From the NCBI GenBank assembly GCA_019116285.1, contig DXBX01000026.1, positions 81,014 through 145,013 of the forward strand: a stretch of 64,000 nt of DNA, given 5' to 3'. The notes beneath the pieces are model-generated. The model ran no database searches. It saw nothing but the letters and a program-made list of their open reading frames with translations, and was not told where the DNA came from. Both the position numbers and the translations under genes were made by a program. The number at the start of each line of letters is the position of its first letter. Positions within the stretch are counted from its first letter, which is position 1. Shown here one piece after another: positions 45,517 through 54,528 of the stretch. The DNA is from Candidatus Bacteroides merdigallinarum. GTDB taxonomy: Bacteria; Bacteroidota; Bacteroidia; Bacteroidales; Bacteroidaceae.

Positions 45517-46734
45517 ATGAAAACAATGAGCGTTAGAATACATAAACTTGTGGGATTGGCCTTTGCCGTGTTAATCTTGGCTGCCTGCCGTGACGATATG
45601 CCCGACATGCAAAATCCGCGCACGGATATTAACATCAATAATTGGTCGCAGCTGTTCGACTGCTATTGGACAGGCATGAATTATAATTATGTGTTTTGGG
45701 ACATCGACCCGACGGACTGGGATGCCGTGTATGACGAGTACAAGCCCCGGTTTGATGCCTTGGCGGACAAGGGTTTCAGTGACAGGGCGGTGAACGATGA
45801 GGCGTTCGGCCTGTTGAAGGAATTGTCCTCCGGGCTGATTGACGGACATTTCAGTTTGTCCGTGACTTGTAGTCCGGATACCACCTATTCTTTTTCTCCG
45901 TCGGCTGCCCGGAAGCAGCAGCTCCCCAATTATCATCCTAATGATGTTCAGACGCTGGTGGATTACGCGAATATGGTGTTGGCCTTGCGCAATGCAGGCA
46001 GGCTCTCCAACGGACACATGGTGTTAAGCCAAGAGTCCGGCAATCAGCTTTATGCCAGTGGAATCTTGGATGGGGATATCGTTTATTTCCGGTTTTCTTC
46101 GTTCATGCTAAGTGAGCATACGGAAACAGGGGATGCTGTAGACCAGATCATCGCGAACTATCATGACCTGCTGGACAACTATCCCACGGTGAACGGTGTC
46201 ATCATTGATGTGCGCCATAATGGGGGCGGCTATCTGGCGGACATGCCGCTGGTGCTGGGAAAATTTGTGGACGAGGAGACCGTTATGTGTTATACCCGCC
46301 AAAAGAGTGGCATCGGCCGCCTGGATTACACACCTTGGGTGCCGGAGACGCTGAAGCCAACGGAACGGGTGCGCGAACTGGATGTGCCCATCGTGGTGCT
46401 GGCCGACATGAACTCCGTCAGCATGGCAGAAATGACCACCCGCACCGTGCAAATCTTGCCGAATGGATGCTTCATCGGCGAGCAGACTCATGGCGGACAG
46501 GGAACGATCGTGAACAGCAATGACGGTTTCGATATCTATTATAGTGGTTATTTCAAGAACAATGTGATGGAGGTATATACCACCATGACCATGACCAAGA
46601 GCATCGACGGCGTCATTGCCGAGGGAAAGGGGCAGGTTCCTGACATAGAGGCGCCTTTTGACGGGGAGAATTTGAGCAAAGGAATTGATACCCAGTTGGA
46701 TCGGGCCGTACAGTATATCCGTACCGGAGAATAA
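45517..46734 (+). CDS. S41-family peptidase lipoprotein
   Basis: The ATG at 45517 gives the lipoprotein signal (VLILAACRDD); the frame is open upstream from a GTG at 45433 inside the OMP gene. 405 residues. S41 (tail-specific protease) domain: GVIIDVRHNGGGYLADMPLV, LDVPIVVLADMNSVSMAEM with the likely nucleophile serine in SVSMAEM, and FIGEQTHGGQG. Probably surface or periplasmic processing together with the neighbouring lipoproteins. Confidence 0.82.
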   Translation: MKTMSVRIHKLVGLAFAVLILAACRDDMPDMQNPRTDININNWSQLFDCYWTGMNYNYVFWDIDPTDWDAVYDEYKPRFDALADKGFSDRAVNDEAFGLLKELSSGLIDGHFSLSVTCSPDTTYSFSPSAARKQQLPNYHPNDVQTLVDYANMVLALRNAGRLSNGHMVLSQESGNQLYASGILDGDIVYFRFSSFMLSEHTETGDAVDQIIANYHDLLDNYPTVNGVIIDVRHNGGGYLADMPLVLGKFVDEETVMCYTRQKSGIGRLDYTPWVPETLKPTERVRELDVPIVVLADMNSVSMAEMTTRTVQILPNGCFIGEQTHGGQGTIVNSNDGFDIYYSGYFKNNVMEVYTTMTMTKSIDGVIAEGKGQVPDIEAPFDGENLSKGIDTQLDRAVQYIRTGE

Positions 46735-46766
46735 AGCCTGATTCTTCTCTCCAAGCGATGCCATAG

Positions 46767-46818
46767 GAAAGGCACGCAGATGACAGGATGTGATGTCATC
46801 GGCGTGCCTTTCTTTTTT
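46767..46818 (+). terminator. Rho-independent terminator of the lipoprotein cluster
   Basis: GAAAGGCACGC (46767-46777) pairs with GCGTGCCTTTC (46802-46812), with an inner GATGACA/TGTCATC pairing, then a T-run. Confidence 0.85.
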
Positions 46819-46842
46819 CGGGTCTATGCCGGCGGGCTTCCG

Positions 46843-47028
46843 TCAGCGTTCTTCTTCCTCTTCTTCCTCGATGAAGTCCGCATCATCCGGATGCGGAGGG
46901 AGTACCGGTTCCGGCTGTCTGGGTGGGGCAGCCTTTTTGTTTTTCTTGCCATACTTGCGTTCCCACTCCCAGGCTGCCTTCTTCGCCTGATAGTCTTCGT
47001 ACTGCTTTTCAAGGTAGTTGTCTGCCAT
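46843..47028 (-). CDS. Small conserved hypothetical protein
   Basis: 61 residues, MADNYLEKQYEDYQAKKAAW then basic (KYGKKNKKAAPP), Pro-rich, and a Glu-rich tail. Similar short proteins starting with DNYLEK are found in other Bacteroides, which supports it as real. Likely cytoplasmic; function unknown. Confidence 0.6.
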   Translation of the reverse strand: MADNYLEKQYEDYQAKKAAWEWERKYGKKNKKAAPPRQPEPVLPPHPDDADFIEEEEEEER

Positions 47029-47065
47029 AGTTTCCAGTGTTTAAAGGATTATACAAAAGGATGTT

Positions 47066-47758
47066 TTATCTCTGTGTGGGCAGGCTGAATTCCTGCCCGT
47101 CATATTGTTGTCCGAAGTTGTCGGCCACGGCCACGCGCAACACAATCTCGCCTGTCTTGATCCGTTTGCCGGCTGTGAGGGTGGCGGTGTATTTGATGCC
47201 GTTGTGCGGGCCGATGCTCTCTACCATCACCGAGGGCGACAGGTAGATGCGCTTCATACCCGTCAGTTCCTCCACCACGGGGACGACGTTGAATACCGGC
47301 CGGTTGCTTTCATTGACGATGTCGAAGATAACCTTGCTGCTTTCGTCCGAACGGAGGATGTGGTCCCGGTCATCGTCGATGAAGCGGATGTTACGGATGC
47401 GCAGGTTCTCAATGCCGGTGGACGAAGAATGGATGGGCTCCACCCGGGTCGGCTCCGCCTGTTCTATCACGTAGACCTCCTCTTGTTCGGCCCGGCTGCG
47501 CGAGACGGCATTTCCGATGGCGGCTCCCGCCAGTGTCCCTACAATGGCACCGATGGCCGAGCCGCGATAGCTGCCATGCCAACCGTGGCGGTTCTCTCCA
47601 ATCAGTCCTCCCATCGCACTGCCCACGTTGCCGCCGATGGCGGCTCCTGCCAAGGTGGCGCCGGGGTCACCGCCTGTGCCCGTGCGGCTGGTGTAACATC
47701 CGCTGCACAGCAGGAAAGCGGCCATAAGCAGGATATAGGAAGATTTCGGTCGTCTCAT
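47066..47758 (-). CDS. Glycine-zipper lipoprotein
   Basis: 230 residues. Lipobox LLCSGCYTS; Gly-zipper region (LAGAAIGGNVGSAMGGLIG, SAIGAIVGTLAGAAIGNAVS) of the YMGG type; then a beta-sandwich-like C-terminal domain (KVIFDIVNESNRPVFNVVPV). Probably inner face of the outer membrane or periplasm. 37 bp upstream of the small gene at 46843. Confidence 0.75.
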   Translation of the reverse strand: MRRPKSSYILLMAAFLLCSGCYTSRTGTGGDPGATLAGAAIGGNVGSAMGGLIGENRHGWHGSYRGSAIGAIVGTLAGAAIGNAVSRSRAEQEEVYVIEQAEPTRVEPIHSSSTGIENLRIRNIRFIDDDRDHILRSDESSKVIFDIVNESNRPVFNVVPVVEELTGMKRIYLSPSVMVESIGPHNGIKYTATLTAGKRIKTGEIVLRVAVADNFGQQYDGQEFSLPTQR

Positions 47759-47770
47759 AGTCGTACTGGT

Positions 47771-48448
47771 TTAGAGTTCATTTCGCGCAAAGGCGATGGC
47801 GCGGTTGACATATTCAATGAACGGGTAGGTCGAGCGAAACAACTCCACCGTCCGCTCCAGCAGATGGTCGGCCAAGGCAAAGGTCTTGCCGGGCGAACAT
47901 GCTAAGCAATAGGTCCGATATTTCAGATATTCCGAGCAGGCGGCGTCTTTGGGAAATCCGTTGGGCACGCGCTTCAGCTTGCCTTCCTCCTCCAGCCGGA
48001 AGTCCGGAGCTTGGCGAAGCGTCTGTTCAAAGTCTCCGTCGCCGTTGCAGATATCCTCGCGCAAGGTGCGCAGAGCCTGTGGCTCCATGCAATAGTGTCC
48101 GGCGGCCAGCATGGTGCCGGCTTCATAACCTTCCTCCTCCGGTCCTACCTGGAAGTAGTAGCCCGCATAGCCCGATTTTTTTCCTCCCGGGCAGACGAAA
48201 GCGCCGATATGTGTCTTGTAAGGCCGCTTGTCCGACGAGAAACGGGTGTCGCGGTAGATGCGGTAGGTGCAGTCCTTGGCTGTCAGGTTTTGAATGCTAT
48301 GGTCGAAAGAGGCGATACCCGCAATGAGTTGTCCGGCAAAGTCATCGAACCTGGCCTGTGCCGCACGGTATTCATCCTTGTGTGTGTTGAACCATTCGCG
48401 GTTGTTGTTCTTTTCCAACTCTTCGAGGAATCCGATTATTTCTTTCAT
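47771..48448 (-). CDS. DUF2461 (TIGR02453) protein
   Basis: 225 residues. Family features NNREWFNTHKDEYRAAQARF, YRIYRDTRFSSDKRPYKTHI and GYYFQVGPEEE. Widespread cytoplasmic protein of unknown function. 12 bp from the Gly-zipper gene; probably one operon down to 46843. Confidence 0.88.
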   Translation of the reverse strand: MKEIIGFLEELEKNNNREWFNTHKDEYRAAQARFDDFAGQLIAGIASFDHSIQNLTAKDCTYRIYRDTRFSSDKRPYKTHIGAFVCPGGKKSGYAGYYFQVGPEEEGYEAGTMLAAGHYCMEPQALRTLREDICNGDGDFEQTLRQAPDFRLEEEGKLKRVPNGFPKDAACSEYLKYRTYCLACSPGKTFALADHLLERTVELFRSTYPFIEYVNRAIAFARNEL

Positions 48449-48836
48449 ATCTCAAGCATTTAGGTTGACACTTGCAAATGTAGGAAATATTTTCGGGACT
48501 TGGGCAAATACTCTTCGTGTTTTTTCTTGTATGCGGATTTAAAATCAGTCAAAAGGAAGCCGTGGGAAAGTCAGTTATACTTCGTGGGGCGATGCAGTAT
48601 ATCTTACTTGCCGGTTACAGTATATATTAAAATAGGTGGGGAAGTATATCAACCGTTTGTTTCGTACTCCCATCAACATCAATTTTGCAATAATTGATTG
48701 TGGATGGTAGTCTGCTTTAAGAAAATCATTAAATTTGCATCCAAAGCAATAAGTTGAAATATGGTGGGAGATTTGAAGCTGTTAAGATAACAGGGCTTGG
48801 CAGCCTGCAATTCAATAACATCAAGGAATAAAAATC
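48449..48836. promoter_or_regulatory. 388-bp gap with a palindrome before the RhuM-like gene
   Basis: No gene is seen. CTGTTA-AGA-TAACAG (48779-48793) is a perfect 6-3-6 palindrome, 44 bp before the ATG at 48837, a plausible autoregulatory operator. Confidence 0.4.
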
Positions 48837-49826
48837 ATGGCAAACGAAATACAATTTCTGCTTTACAATATGCCCGAAGCAGAGGGCAAAGTGCAGGTCG
48901 TCATCAAAGATGATACGATTTGGTGCACACAAAAGGCAATGGCTCGACTTTTTGGGGTTGGAGTCCCAGCAATCAGCAAACACCTGAAAAATATTTTTGA
49001 GGAAGGAGAACTTCAGATGGATTTAGTTATTTCCAAAATGGAAATAACTGCCGCAGACAACAAGAATTACTCAACAACCTTTTATTCGCTTGATGCCATT
49101 ATTGCAGTTGGATACCGTGTCAATTCGCTGAAAGCCACCCGTTTTCGTCAATGGGCGACAAAGATACTGAATGAGTATATTCGTAAAGGTTTCGTATTGG
49201 ACGATAACAGGTTGAAGCAAGGAACGGCTGTGTTCGGCAAGGATTATTTCCGCGAGTTGCTTGAAAGAGTACGCTCCATTCGTGCGAGTGAACGGCGCAT
49301 CTGGCAACAGATTACGGATATTTATGCCGAATGCAGTACAGACTATGACCGCAACTCCCCGACAACGAAAGAGTTTTACGCAATGGTGCAAAACCGCTTC
49401 CACTATGCGATTACCGGACAGACAGCAGCTGAAATCATTTACACCAAGGCAGACCATACCAAAGAACACATGGGATTGACCGCGTGGAAGAACTCTCCCA
49501 AAGGACGAATACTCAAATCCGATGTATCAATAGCGAAGAATTATTTGGATGAGAAACAAATCCGACAACTGGAGCGCACGGTAACTTCTTATTTTGACTA
49601 TATAGAAAATCAAATTGAGCGTCAAAATCCTTTCACCATGGAGCAATTCGCTGCCAGCGTAGACAAGTTTTTGACATTCAATGATTATAAAATCTTGCCC
49701 GACAAAGGGCGTATATCAGCTGCACAAGCCAAGGCAAAGGCTGAAAGTGAGTACGACATATTCAATCGTACGCAGCACATCGATTCCGACTTTGACAAGG
49801 AGGTTAATAATATGCTGGGGAAATAA
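48837..49826 (+). CDS. RhuM-family protein
   Basis: 329 residues. An N-terminal phage-antirepressor/KilA-N-like domain (VVIKDDTIWCTQKAMARLFG) is followed by a RhuM core: SLDAIIAVGYRVNSLKATRF, RQWATKILNEYIRKGFVLDD. The RhuM name comes from Salmonella pathogenicity island 3; the biochemical role is unknown. Isolated and more AT-rich than its flanks, so probably acquired. Confidence 0.85.
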   Translation: MANEIQFLLYNMPEAEGKVQVVIKDDTIWCTQKAMARLFGVGVPAISKHLKNIFEEGELQMDLVISKMEITAADNKNYSTTFYSLDAIIAVGYRVNSLKATRFRQWATKILNEYIRKGFVLDDNRLKQGTAVFGKDYFRELLERVRSIRASERRIWQQITDIYAECSTDYDRNSPTTKEFYAMVQNRFHYAITGQTAAEIIYTKADHTKEHMGLTAWKNSPKGRILKSDVSIAKNYLDEKQIRQLERTVTSYFDYIENQIERQNPFTMEQFAASVDKFLTFNDYKILPDKGRISAAQAKAKAESEYDIFNRTQHIDSDFDKEVNNMLGK

Positions 49827-49851
49827 CAAACAACCAACGTCCGCTCCAAAC

Positions 49852-49869
49852 CGGTAATTGCAATTACCG
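49852..49869 (+). terminator. Terminator of the RhuM-like gene
   Basis: CGGTAATTGCAATTACCG, an 18-bp perfect palindrome, followed by ATTTT, 26 bp after the stop. Confidence 0.55.
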
Positions 49870-49937
49870 ATTTTGAATACCCCCGAAAGAGGATGGATCA
49901 GTTGCTTGGTTATTAGCGAAATCTGTCCTATTTTTGT

Positions 49938-49978
49938 AGTTGCGAAACCGCTGTTTCGGAAATGGCGGTTTCGCAACT
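49938..49978. repeat. 14-bp inverted repeat
   Basis: AGTTGCGAAACCGC (49938-49951) and GCGGTTTCGCAACT (49965-49978) are perfect inverted copies. No U-tract follows on either strand, so it may be a regulatory or mobile-repeat hairpin rather than a terminator. Confidence 0.6.
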
Positions 49979-49983
49979 GATAA

Positions 49984-50019
49984 AATAAAAAAAGAGGATG
50001 ACGATGCCACCCTCTTTTA
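49984..50019 (-). terminator. Terminator of the lipoprotein gene at 50047
   Basis: On the minus strand AAAAGAGGGTG pairs with CATCCTCTTTT (one mismatch), followed by a U-rich tail. Confidence 0.7.
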
Positions 50020-50046
50020 GTTGACCGATAAAGTCTGTTTCAGCAA

Positions 50047-51336
50047 TTATTCACCGGCGCCATTGCAAGTGATATCAGATTCCATCGTGATGTAGTTCAG
50101 TACAGATGTACCGTCTACCAATGCATTCTCAGTTTCAGCAGTTTCTGTGGTCAGACACATGCCCTTGCCGGAGATAAGAGCGTTGTAGAGAGAAACTTCC
50201 GTACCGGCACGGAGACGTACACCTTGGCTGTCGCTGCCATTGCCAATGAGGGTCAGGTTGGCCAACGTCGGATGTGCTACAGGCTCTGCGCCGAAGTTGT
50301 CGCCGTTGTTGTCGCACTCCATCAGGCAGTCGCAGTTATAACCCAGTGTGGATTCAGCTTCCTGGTAGGCAACGAGGAACTGGCCGTAACCATTCCATCC
50401 TTCTGTCCAGTCGAAGGAGTCGTCGCTGCAGCTTACTACTACCATATTCCGGATGTTTACGCTGCCACCGAAGAATTCGAAACCGTCGTCAGAGCCTTTG
50501 TATGCCTGGCAGTATTCAACCGTTGTGCCATTGCCTACGCCATAGAACGAGATGCCGTTGGCTTCGTGTTCTTCATCGAAAGCGTAGCCGGTATATTCCA
50601 GACGTACATAACGGAGCGTGCCGGAGTTGTCTGCATCATCGTTGCCGCCGTAGTTGGCGCCGCCGATTTCAGACATACCGCTGCCACCGTTTACGTTCGT
50701 GTGAGCGTAACCACAGATGTGGATGCCGCCCCAAGCGCCGGCTTCGGTGCGCGTGGCTGTCATTACGATGGGATTGCTGGCAGTGCCTTCTGCTTCAATC
50801 TTGGCTCCCTGCTGAATCAGGATAAAGTCTACTGCGTCGTCGTCAGCGTTGGCAACGATAGTCACTCCTTCTTCAATCGTCAGGGTGGCTCCTGTTTCTA
50901 CGATGTATTGGCCGCTCAGCATATATTTTTGGTTGGCTGCCAGCGTCTTGTCTTCGCTCAGCGTGCCCGTCAGGGTTTCTACGGCTTCTTGGTCAGCTTT
51001 GTTGTCGCCGCCTGCTTCGTCAGTCAACACCCAACCTTCCGTCCAGTTGTTATCAGCAGGTATTGCACCGCGATAAGCGGCAGCAGTGAAGAAACTATTC
51101 ACGCTCGGCATATTGGCACCGCCGTCAATGGTGCCGGCAAACGTGTTGCTGAACGTGCTGCTGAAATCGTAGTCGATCACGTTGTTGTTTTCTGCAGCCG
51201 TGAACAAAGCGGAAGAATAAATTTCTCCGGTAGGGGGAGGCGTAGGTGTCGGATCATTGTCGTCACTACATGCAGTGAATACAGTCATGGCTGCGATGGC
51301 TGCCATAGACAAAAATTTCAAGTTCGTTGTTTTCAT
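50047..51336 (-). CDS. Beta-helix-type surface lipoprotein, partner of the TonB receptor
   Basis: 429 residues. Lipobox VFTACSDDND with the acidic surface-export pattern. After a Pro/Thr linker comes a right-handed beta-helix-like body: GATLTIEEGVTIVANADDD, IEAEGTASNPIVMTATR, GTLRYVRLEYTGYAF, GSVNIRNMVVVSCSDDSFDW. 64 bp downstream of a TonB-dependent receptor and presumably the ligand-binding or accessory lipoprotein of that pair. No SusD features. Ligand unknown. Confidence 0.75.
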   Translation of the reverse strand: MKTTNLKFLSMAAIAAMTVFTACSDDNDPTPTPPPTGEIYSSALFTAAENNNVIDYDFSSTFSNTFAGTIDGGANMPSVNSFFTAAAYRGAIPADNNWTEGWVLTDEAGGDNKADQEAVETLTGTLSEDKTLAANQKYMLSGQYIVETGATLTIEEGVTIVANADDDAVDFILIQQGAKIEAEGTASNPIVMTATRTEAGAWGGIHICGYAHTNVNGGSGMSEIGGANYGGNDDADNSGTLRYVRLEYTGYAFDEEHEANGISFYGVGNGTTVEYCQAYKGSDDGFEFFGGSVNIRNMVVVSCSDDSFDWTEGWNGYGQFLVAYQEAESTLGYNCDCLMECDNNGDNFGAEPVAHPTLANLTLIGNGSDSQGVRLRAGTEVSLYNALISGKGMCLTTETAETENALVDGTSVLNYITMESDITCNGAGE

Positions 51337-51400
51337 AACTGTTGTTTTAATGAATAAATTAGAAGAATTTTATAGTCTATATTTACGTTGAGCAATCAAT

Positions 51401-54103
51401 TTACAAGTTGTAGGTGAAGCCGATTTCGATAGCTGTGCCACGTTCGTAGCGCTCCACTTCCAGTTTCTCCCCCTGGCTTGTTTCTTGTTTGAACACGATG
51501 TCCTGGTTCAGGAGGTCTGTCACTTGGAGTTTCAGGCTGAAATTGTCATTTATCTTGTAGTTGGCCACGAAGTCCAGCGTATGGACGGCATCCTGCTTTT
51601 CATCGCCTAAACCGTTGATACCGACGGCGTGGATGCGGGGACCCTGTACGTTATAGAGCAAGCTGGCAATGAGCTGCGTCTGGTTCTTGAACGTGGGTGA
51701 ATAGCTGAGGTCAGCGTTGATCAGATAGGGCGAGGCACCCTGCAGCGAACGTTGCGAGTTGGTATAGGCTCCGCCATCTTCGGGCAGTTTCACGTTCGTG
51801 TACATATAAGAGCCATTGACACCCATCCGAAGGTTGCGGAACAACTCTCTGCGGAATTCTATTTCAATGCCGGCGGCTATGCCCGTATTGGCATTTTGAA
51901 ACGAGTGAACTGCGGCACCGCCCGAAGCATCTTGGGTACGTTCAATGGGGCTGTCCAGTATTTTTCCATAACCGGTGATAGAAAACATATTGTTGGGATT
52001 GTCAGCTTCGAAACGTTCATAACGCAAGTCTATATTGTAGTTATAACCGTTTTCCAGTTCTTCATTACCGATTATCTGTGCGCCGCCGTAAGATTCCTGG
52101 TAGAGGAAAGGAGCCATTTCGATGAATGACGGGCGGGTGACTGTGCGCGAGAAGGCGAAGCGTACGCTGTTCTCATCATTGACGGTGTATTTCAAGTTCA
52201 ATGCAGGGAATAGGTCGTTGTTATTCAATACATTGCGCTGCGCTTGCCCGCCATAAGTCGCGTAGTTGACCCATTGCTTGCTGTGCTCGTATCGCAACCC
52301 GAGGCTTACCAGGAAATTGTTCATGGGGTAATACTCCAGCTCGGCGAAACCTGCATAGATGGATTGCCCGGCATCATACTGGTCTTTGGGTTGTTTGTCA
52401 CGGGTGATTCTGAATTCGCCGTTTTGGAGGTTCTCGTAATTCATGAAATTGCCGGTGATATAGGAGTCCGTGATGTCCGGGTAAAAACCTTGCAGGTTAT
52501 AATAGAAGCGCGTGGATCTGAACTCACGTTGCTTGTCTTTGTAGGTGGCGCCGAACTTCACCTTGTTCTTTGAGCCAAAACTATAAGTGCTGCGCAGGTC
52601 GCCTACCCATTCGTCTTCATTCAGGTCGCCGAAGTAGCGCATGGTCTCTTGTCTGTTCAGCTTGAAGAGCTCCAGGCTGCCGTCTCTGTTCTTTTCGAAC
52701 ATCAGTTGGCGGCGGTCGGGTTCGCTGCTTTCCGTCTTGCTGTAGGAGCCGCTCCAGTTGAAGTCCCACCGGCTGCCAAACTCATGGTGTCCGTTGAGCT
52801 GGTGGTTTTGCAGCGTATAGATGTGCGTTATATTATGGTTGCCGAGGAGGTTATGTCCTTCTTCGTCAGTGCCTTCACGGCGCAGGTAGGTGTCGGAGGC
52901 ATTGCGTGCATAGAAGAACGTGTAGCCGATGCGGTCGTTCTGTCGCAATGTGTATGCCAGATTGCCCAGGCCCGCCATTTTCAGTTCGTTCTTATAACTG
53001 TCATAATTGAAATGATCCAGGGTATGTCCTCCGGCCTCCAACGTGCGGTAGAGCGCATTTTGTATGGTTGCCAGGTCGTTGCTGATGCTCATGGCAGCCA
53101 GCAGGCTCAAGGTTTGTCCGCCCACTTGCCAGTCTTTGGCTCCGGCCATGCTGCCGCCAAATTCGGGCAGGGCGCTTTTCTTCTTCACGTCGAAGTTGGT
53201 CTTGAACGGATTCTCTTGGAGGATGGCCGATTCAAATTCCGTCCGCTCCATGTCGATGAATTTTTGGTCGATGCCCGGGTTGCGAAACAACGAATGGGCA
53301 CGATCCATGGAATAAAAGTCTTTGAACAGCGTGTTGAACTGTCCGCCCACATTGAAGCTGACATTGAAGAAATCAATGCCCGTATTCTCTTTGGTACTGA
53401 TGTCGATGTGTGCTCCCGAATAATCCGCAAACGCCCCGGCCTCATACACCTTGCTCACGGTGATATTCTGCACCGTCGCGGCGGGAAATATATCCAGCGG
53501 TATCAGCTTGTTGTCCGGGTTGGGCGAGGCGATGGGCAGCCCGTTCAGCGTGGTGGTGCTGTAGCGGTCGCCCAGGCCGCGTACGATGAGCTGTCCGGCG
53601 GAGGCGATGGAGATGCCGGTGATTTTCTTCACGCCTTCCTGCACGTTGCTGATGCCCTTCAGGCTCATCTCCTTGGCGCCCATGTTTTCGATGGCGAGGG
53701 TGGCCTTCTGACGCTCCATCTGCAGGGCGCGCTCGCTTTCCAGGTTCTTGCGGGCGGTGACGGTCACTTCGCCCAATACCTCCGTGTCGGTGACCAGTTC
53801 GAAGTTCATCTCCCGGTCGGCCCCGCCGATGGTCAGATTTTCCACGGTTTCAGTCTTGTAGCCGATGTAAGAAACCTGCAGCGTGTAGGTGCCGGGCTTC
53901 AGGTTCAGCCGGTAGTTGCCGTCCATGTCGGCCACGGCGCCCAGCGTAGTGCCCACGACTTGCACGGTAGCGCCTGTCAGCGGCTCGCGCGTTGACTTGT
54001 CGATGATAGTACCCTTCAGGTTTCCTGCCATGACAGCCATGCAGGAGAGCAAGAGAAATAAAATAAGGAAGAGCATCCTTCCCAAATCCAGTCTTGTAGT
54101 CAT
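51401..54103 (-). CDS. TonB-dependent receptor with carboxypeptidase-like N-terminal domain
   Basis: 900 residues. Signal peptide, then a CarboxypepD_reg-like domain (LTGATVQVVGTTLGAVADMD), plug domain (IVRGLGDRYSTTTLNGLPIA, TVQNITVSKVYEAGAFADYS) and a 22-strand-type barrel ending GTAIEIGFTYNL. Outer-membrane import of an unknown ligand using TonB energy, with the lipoprotein at 50047. A weak -7 box (CATCTTTG at 54138-54131, minus) lies upstream. Confidence 0.9.
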   Translation of the reverse strand: MTTRLDLGRMLFLILFLLLSCMAVMAGNLKGTIIDKSTREPLTGATVQVVGTTLGAVADMDGNYRLNLKPGTYTLQVSYIGYKTETVENLTIGGADREMNFELVTDTEVLGEVTVTARKNLESERALQMERQKATLAIENMGAKEMSLKGISNVQEGVKKITGISIASAGQLIVRGLGDRYSTTTLNGLPIASPNPDNKLIPLDIFPAATVQNITVSKVYEAGAFADYSGAHIDISTKENTGIDFFNVSFNVGGQFNTLFKDFYSMDRAHSLFRNPGIDQKFIDMERTEFESAILQENPFKTNFDVKKKSALPEFGGSMAGAKDWQVGGQTLSLLAAMSISNDLATIQNALYRTLEAGGHTLDHFNYDSYKNELKMAGLGNLAYTLRQNDRIGYTFFYARNASDTYLRREGTDEEGHNLLGNHNITHIYTLQNHQLNGHHEFGSRWDFNWSGSYSKTESSEPDRRQLMFEKNRDGSLELFKLNRQETMRYFGDLNEDEWVGDLRSTYSFGSKNKVKFGATYKDKQREFRSTRFYYNLQGFYPDITDSYITGNFMNYENLQNGEFRITRDKQPKDQYDAGQSIYAGFAELEYYPMNNFLVSLGLRYEHSKQWVNYATYGGQAQRNVLNNNDLFPALNLKYTVNDENSVRFAFSRTVTRPSFIEMAPFLYQESYGGAQIIGNEELENGYNYNIDLRYERFEADNPNNMFSITGYGKILDSPIERTQDASGGAAVHSFQNANTGIAAGIEIEFRRELFRNLRMGVNGSYMYTNVKLPEDGGAYTNSQRSLQGASPYLINADLSYSPTFKNQTQLIASLLYNVQGPRIHAVGINGLGDEKQDAVHTLDFVANYKINDNFSLKLQVTDLLNQDIVFKQETSQGEKLEVERYERGTAIEIGFTYNL

Positions 54104-54275
54104 CTTTTAGAGTTGTTTCTTTTTCCGCTGCAAAGATGAGGCTTTCGTGTGACGTGGATGTTTCGCGGTTGGTACGTCTGTCTTGCAGATAAGTTACAAT
54201 GGGGTGACAGATGTTGCAGAAATGTTACGAAGTTGGCGGAAAAAAGTCGCCTGTGCCGCTTGGAAAGTTGTCGAA

Positions 54276-54387
54276 GTAAGGAGAAAACTCTATTTCCAGC
54301 CTAGAAATGTATATTTCCAACCTAGAAATGTATATTTCCAGCCTAAAAATGTGTATTTCCAGCCTGGAAATAGAGTTTTCTCCTTAC
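54276..54387. repeat. Four 21-bp tandem units inside a 112-bp palindromic frame
   Basis: Outer arms 54276-54299 and 54364-54387 are perfect 24-bp inverted copies (GTAAGGAGAAAACTCTATTT, then CCAG). Within lie units at 54291-54309 (partial), 54310-54330, 54331-54351 and 54352-54372 sharing TATATTTCCAGCCTAGAAATG. The unit is the reverse complement of that at 42721-42804. In the gap between a TonB receptor and a histidine kinase, both transcribed away from it. Confidence 0.8.
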
Positions 54388-54491
54388 CCCGGCAGGTTTT
54401 CTCCTTGCTTCGGAAAGTTTTTCCGGTGGGTTTGAGGGATTGTTGGGAGGGATAGAGGAGCCCGATTTCCCTTCTCCCGGTATTTTTTTTG

Positions 54492-54499
54492 TACCTTTG
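54492..54499 (+). promoter_or_regulatory. -7 box for the LytS/LytTR pair
   Basis: TACCTTTG, an exact match, 30 nt before the kinase ATG. Confidence 0.5.
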
Positions 54500-54528
54500 C
54501 GCGTTGTGAGTATTATAATTGATAAGGT

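Noticed and set aside
54183..54455. 90-codon frame with repeated VYFQPRN peptide
   Set aside because: It is translation of the 21-bp array; units are 7 codons long by coincidence of 21 being divisible by three. No start signal.
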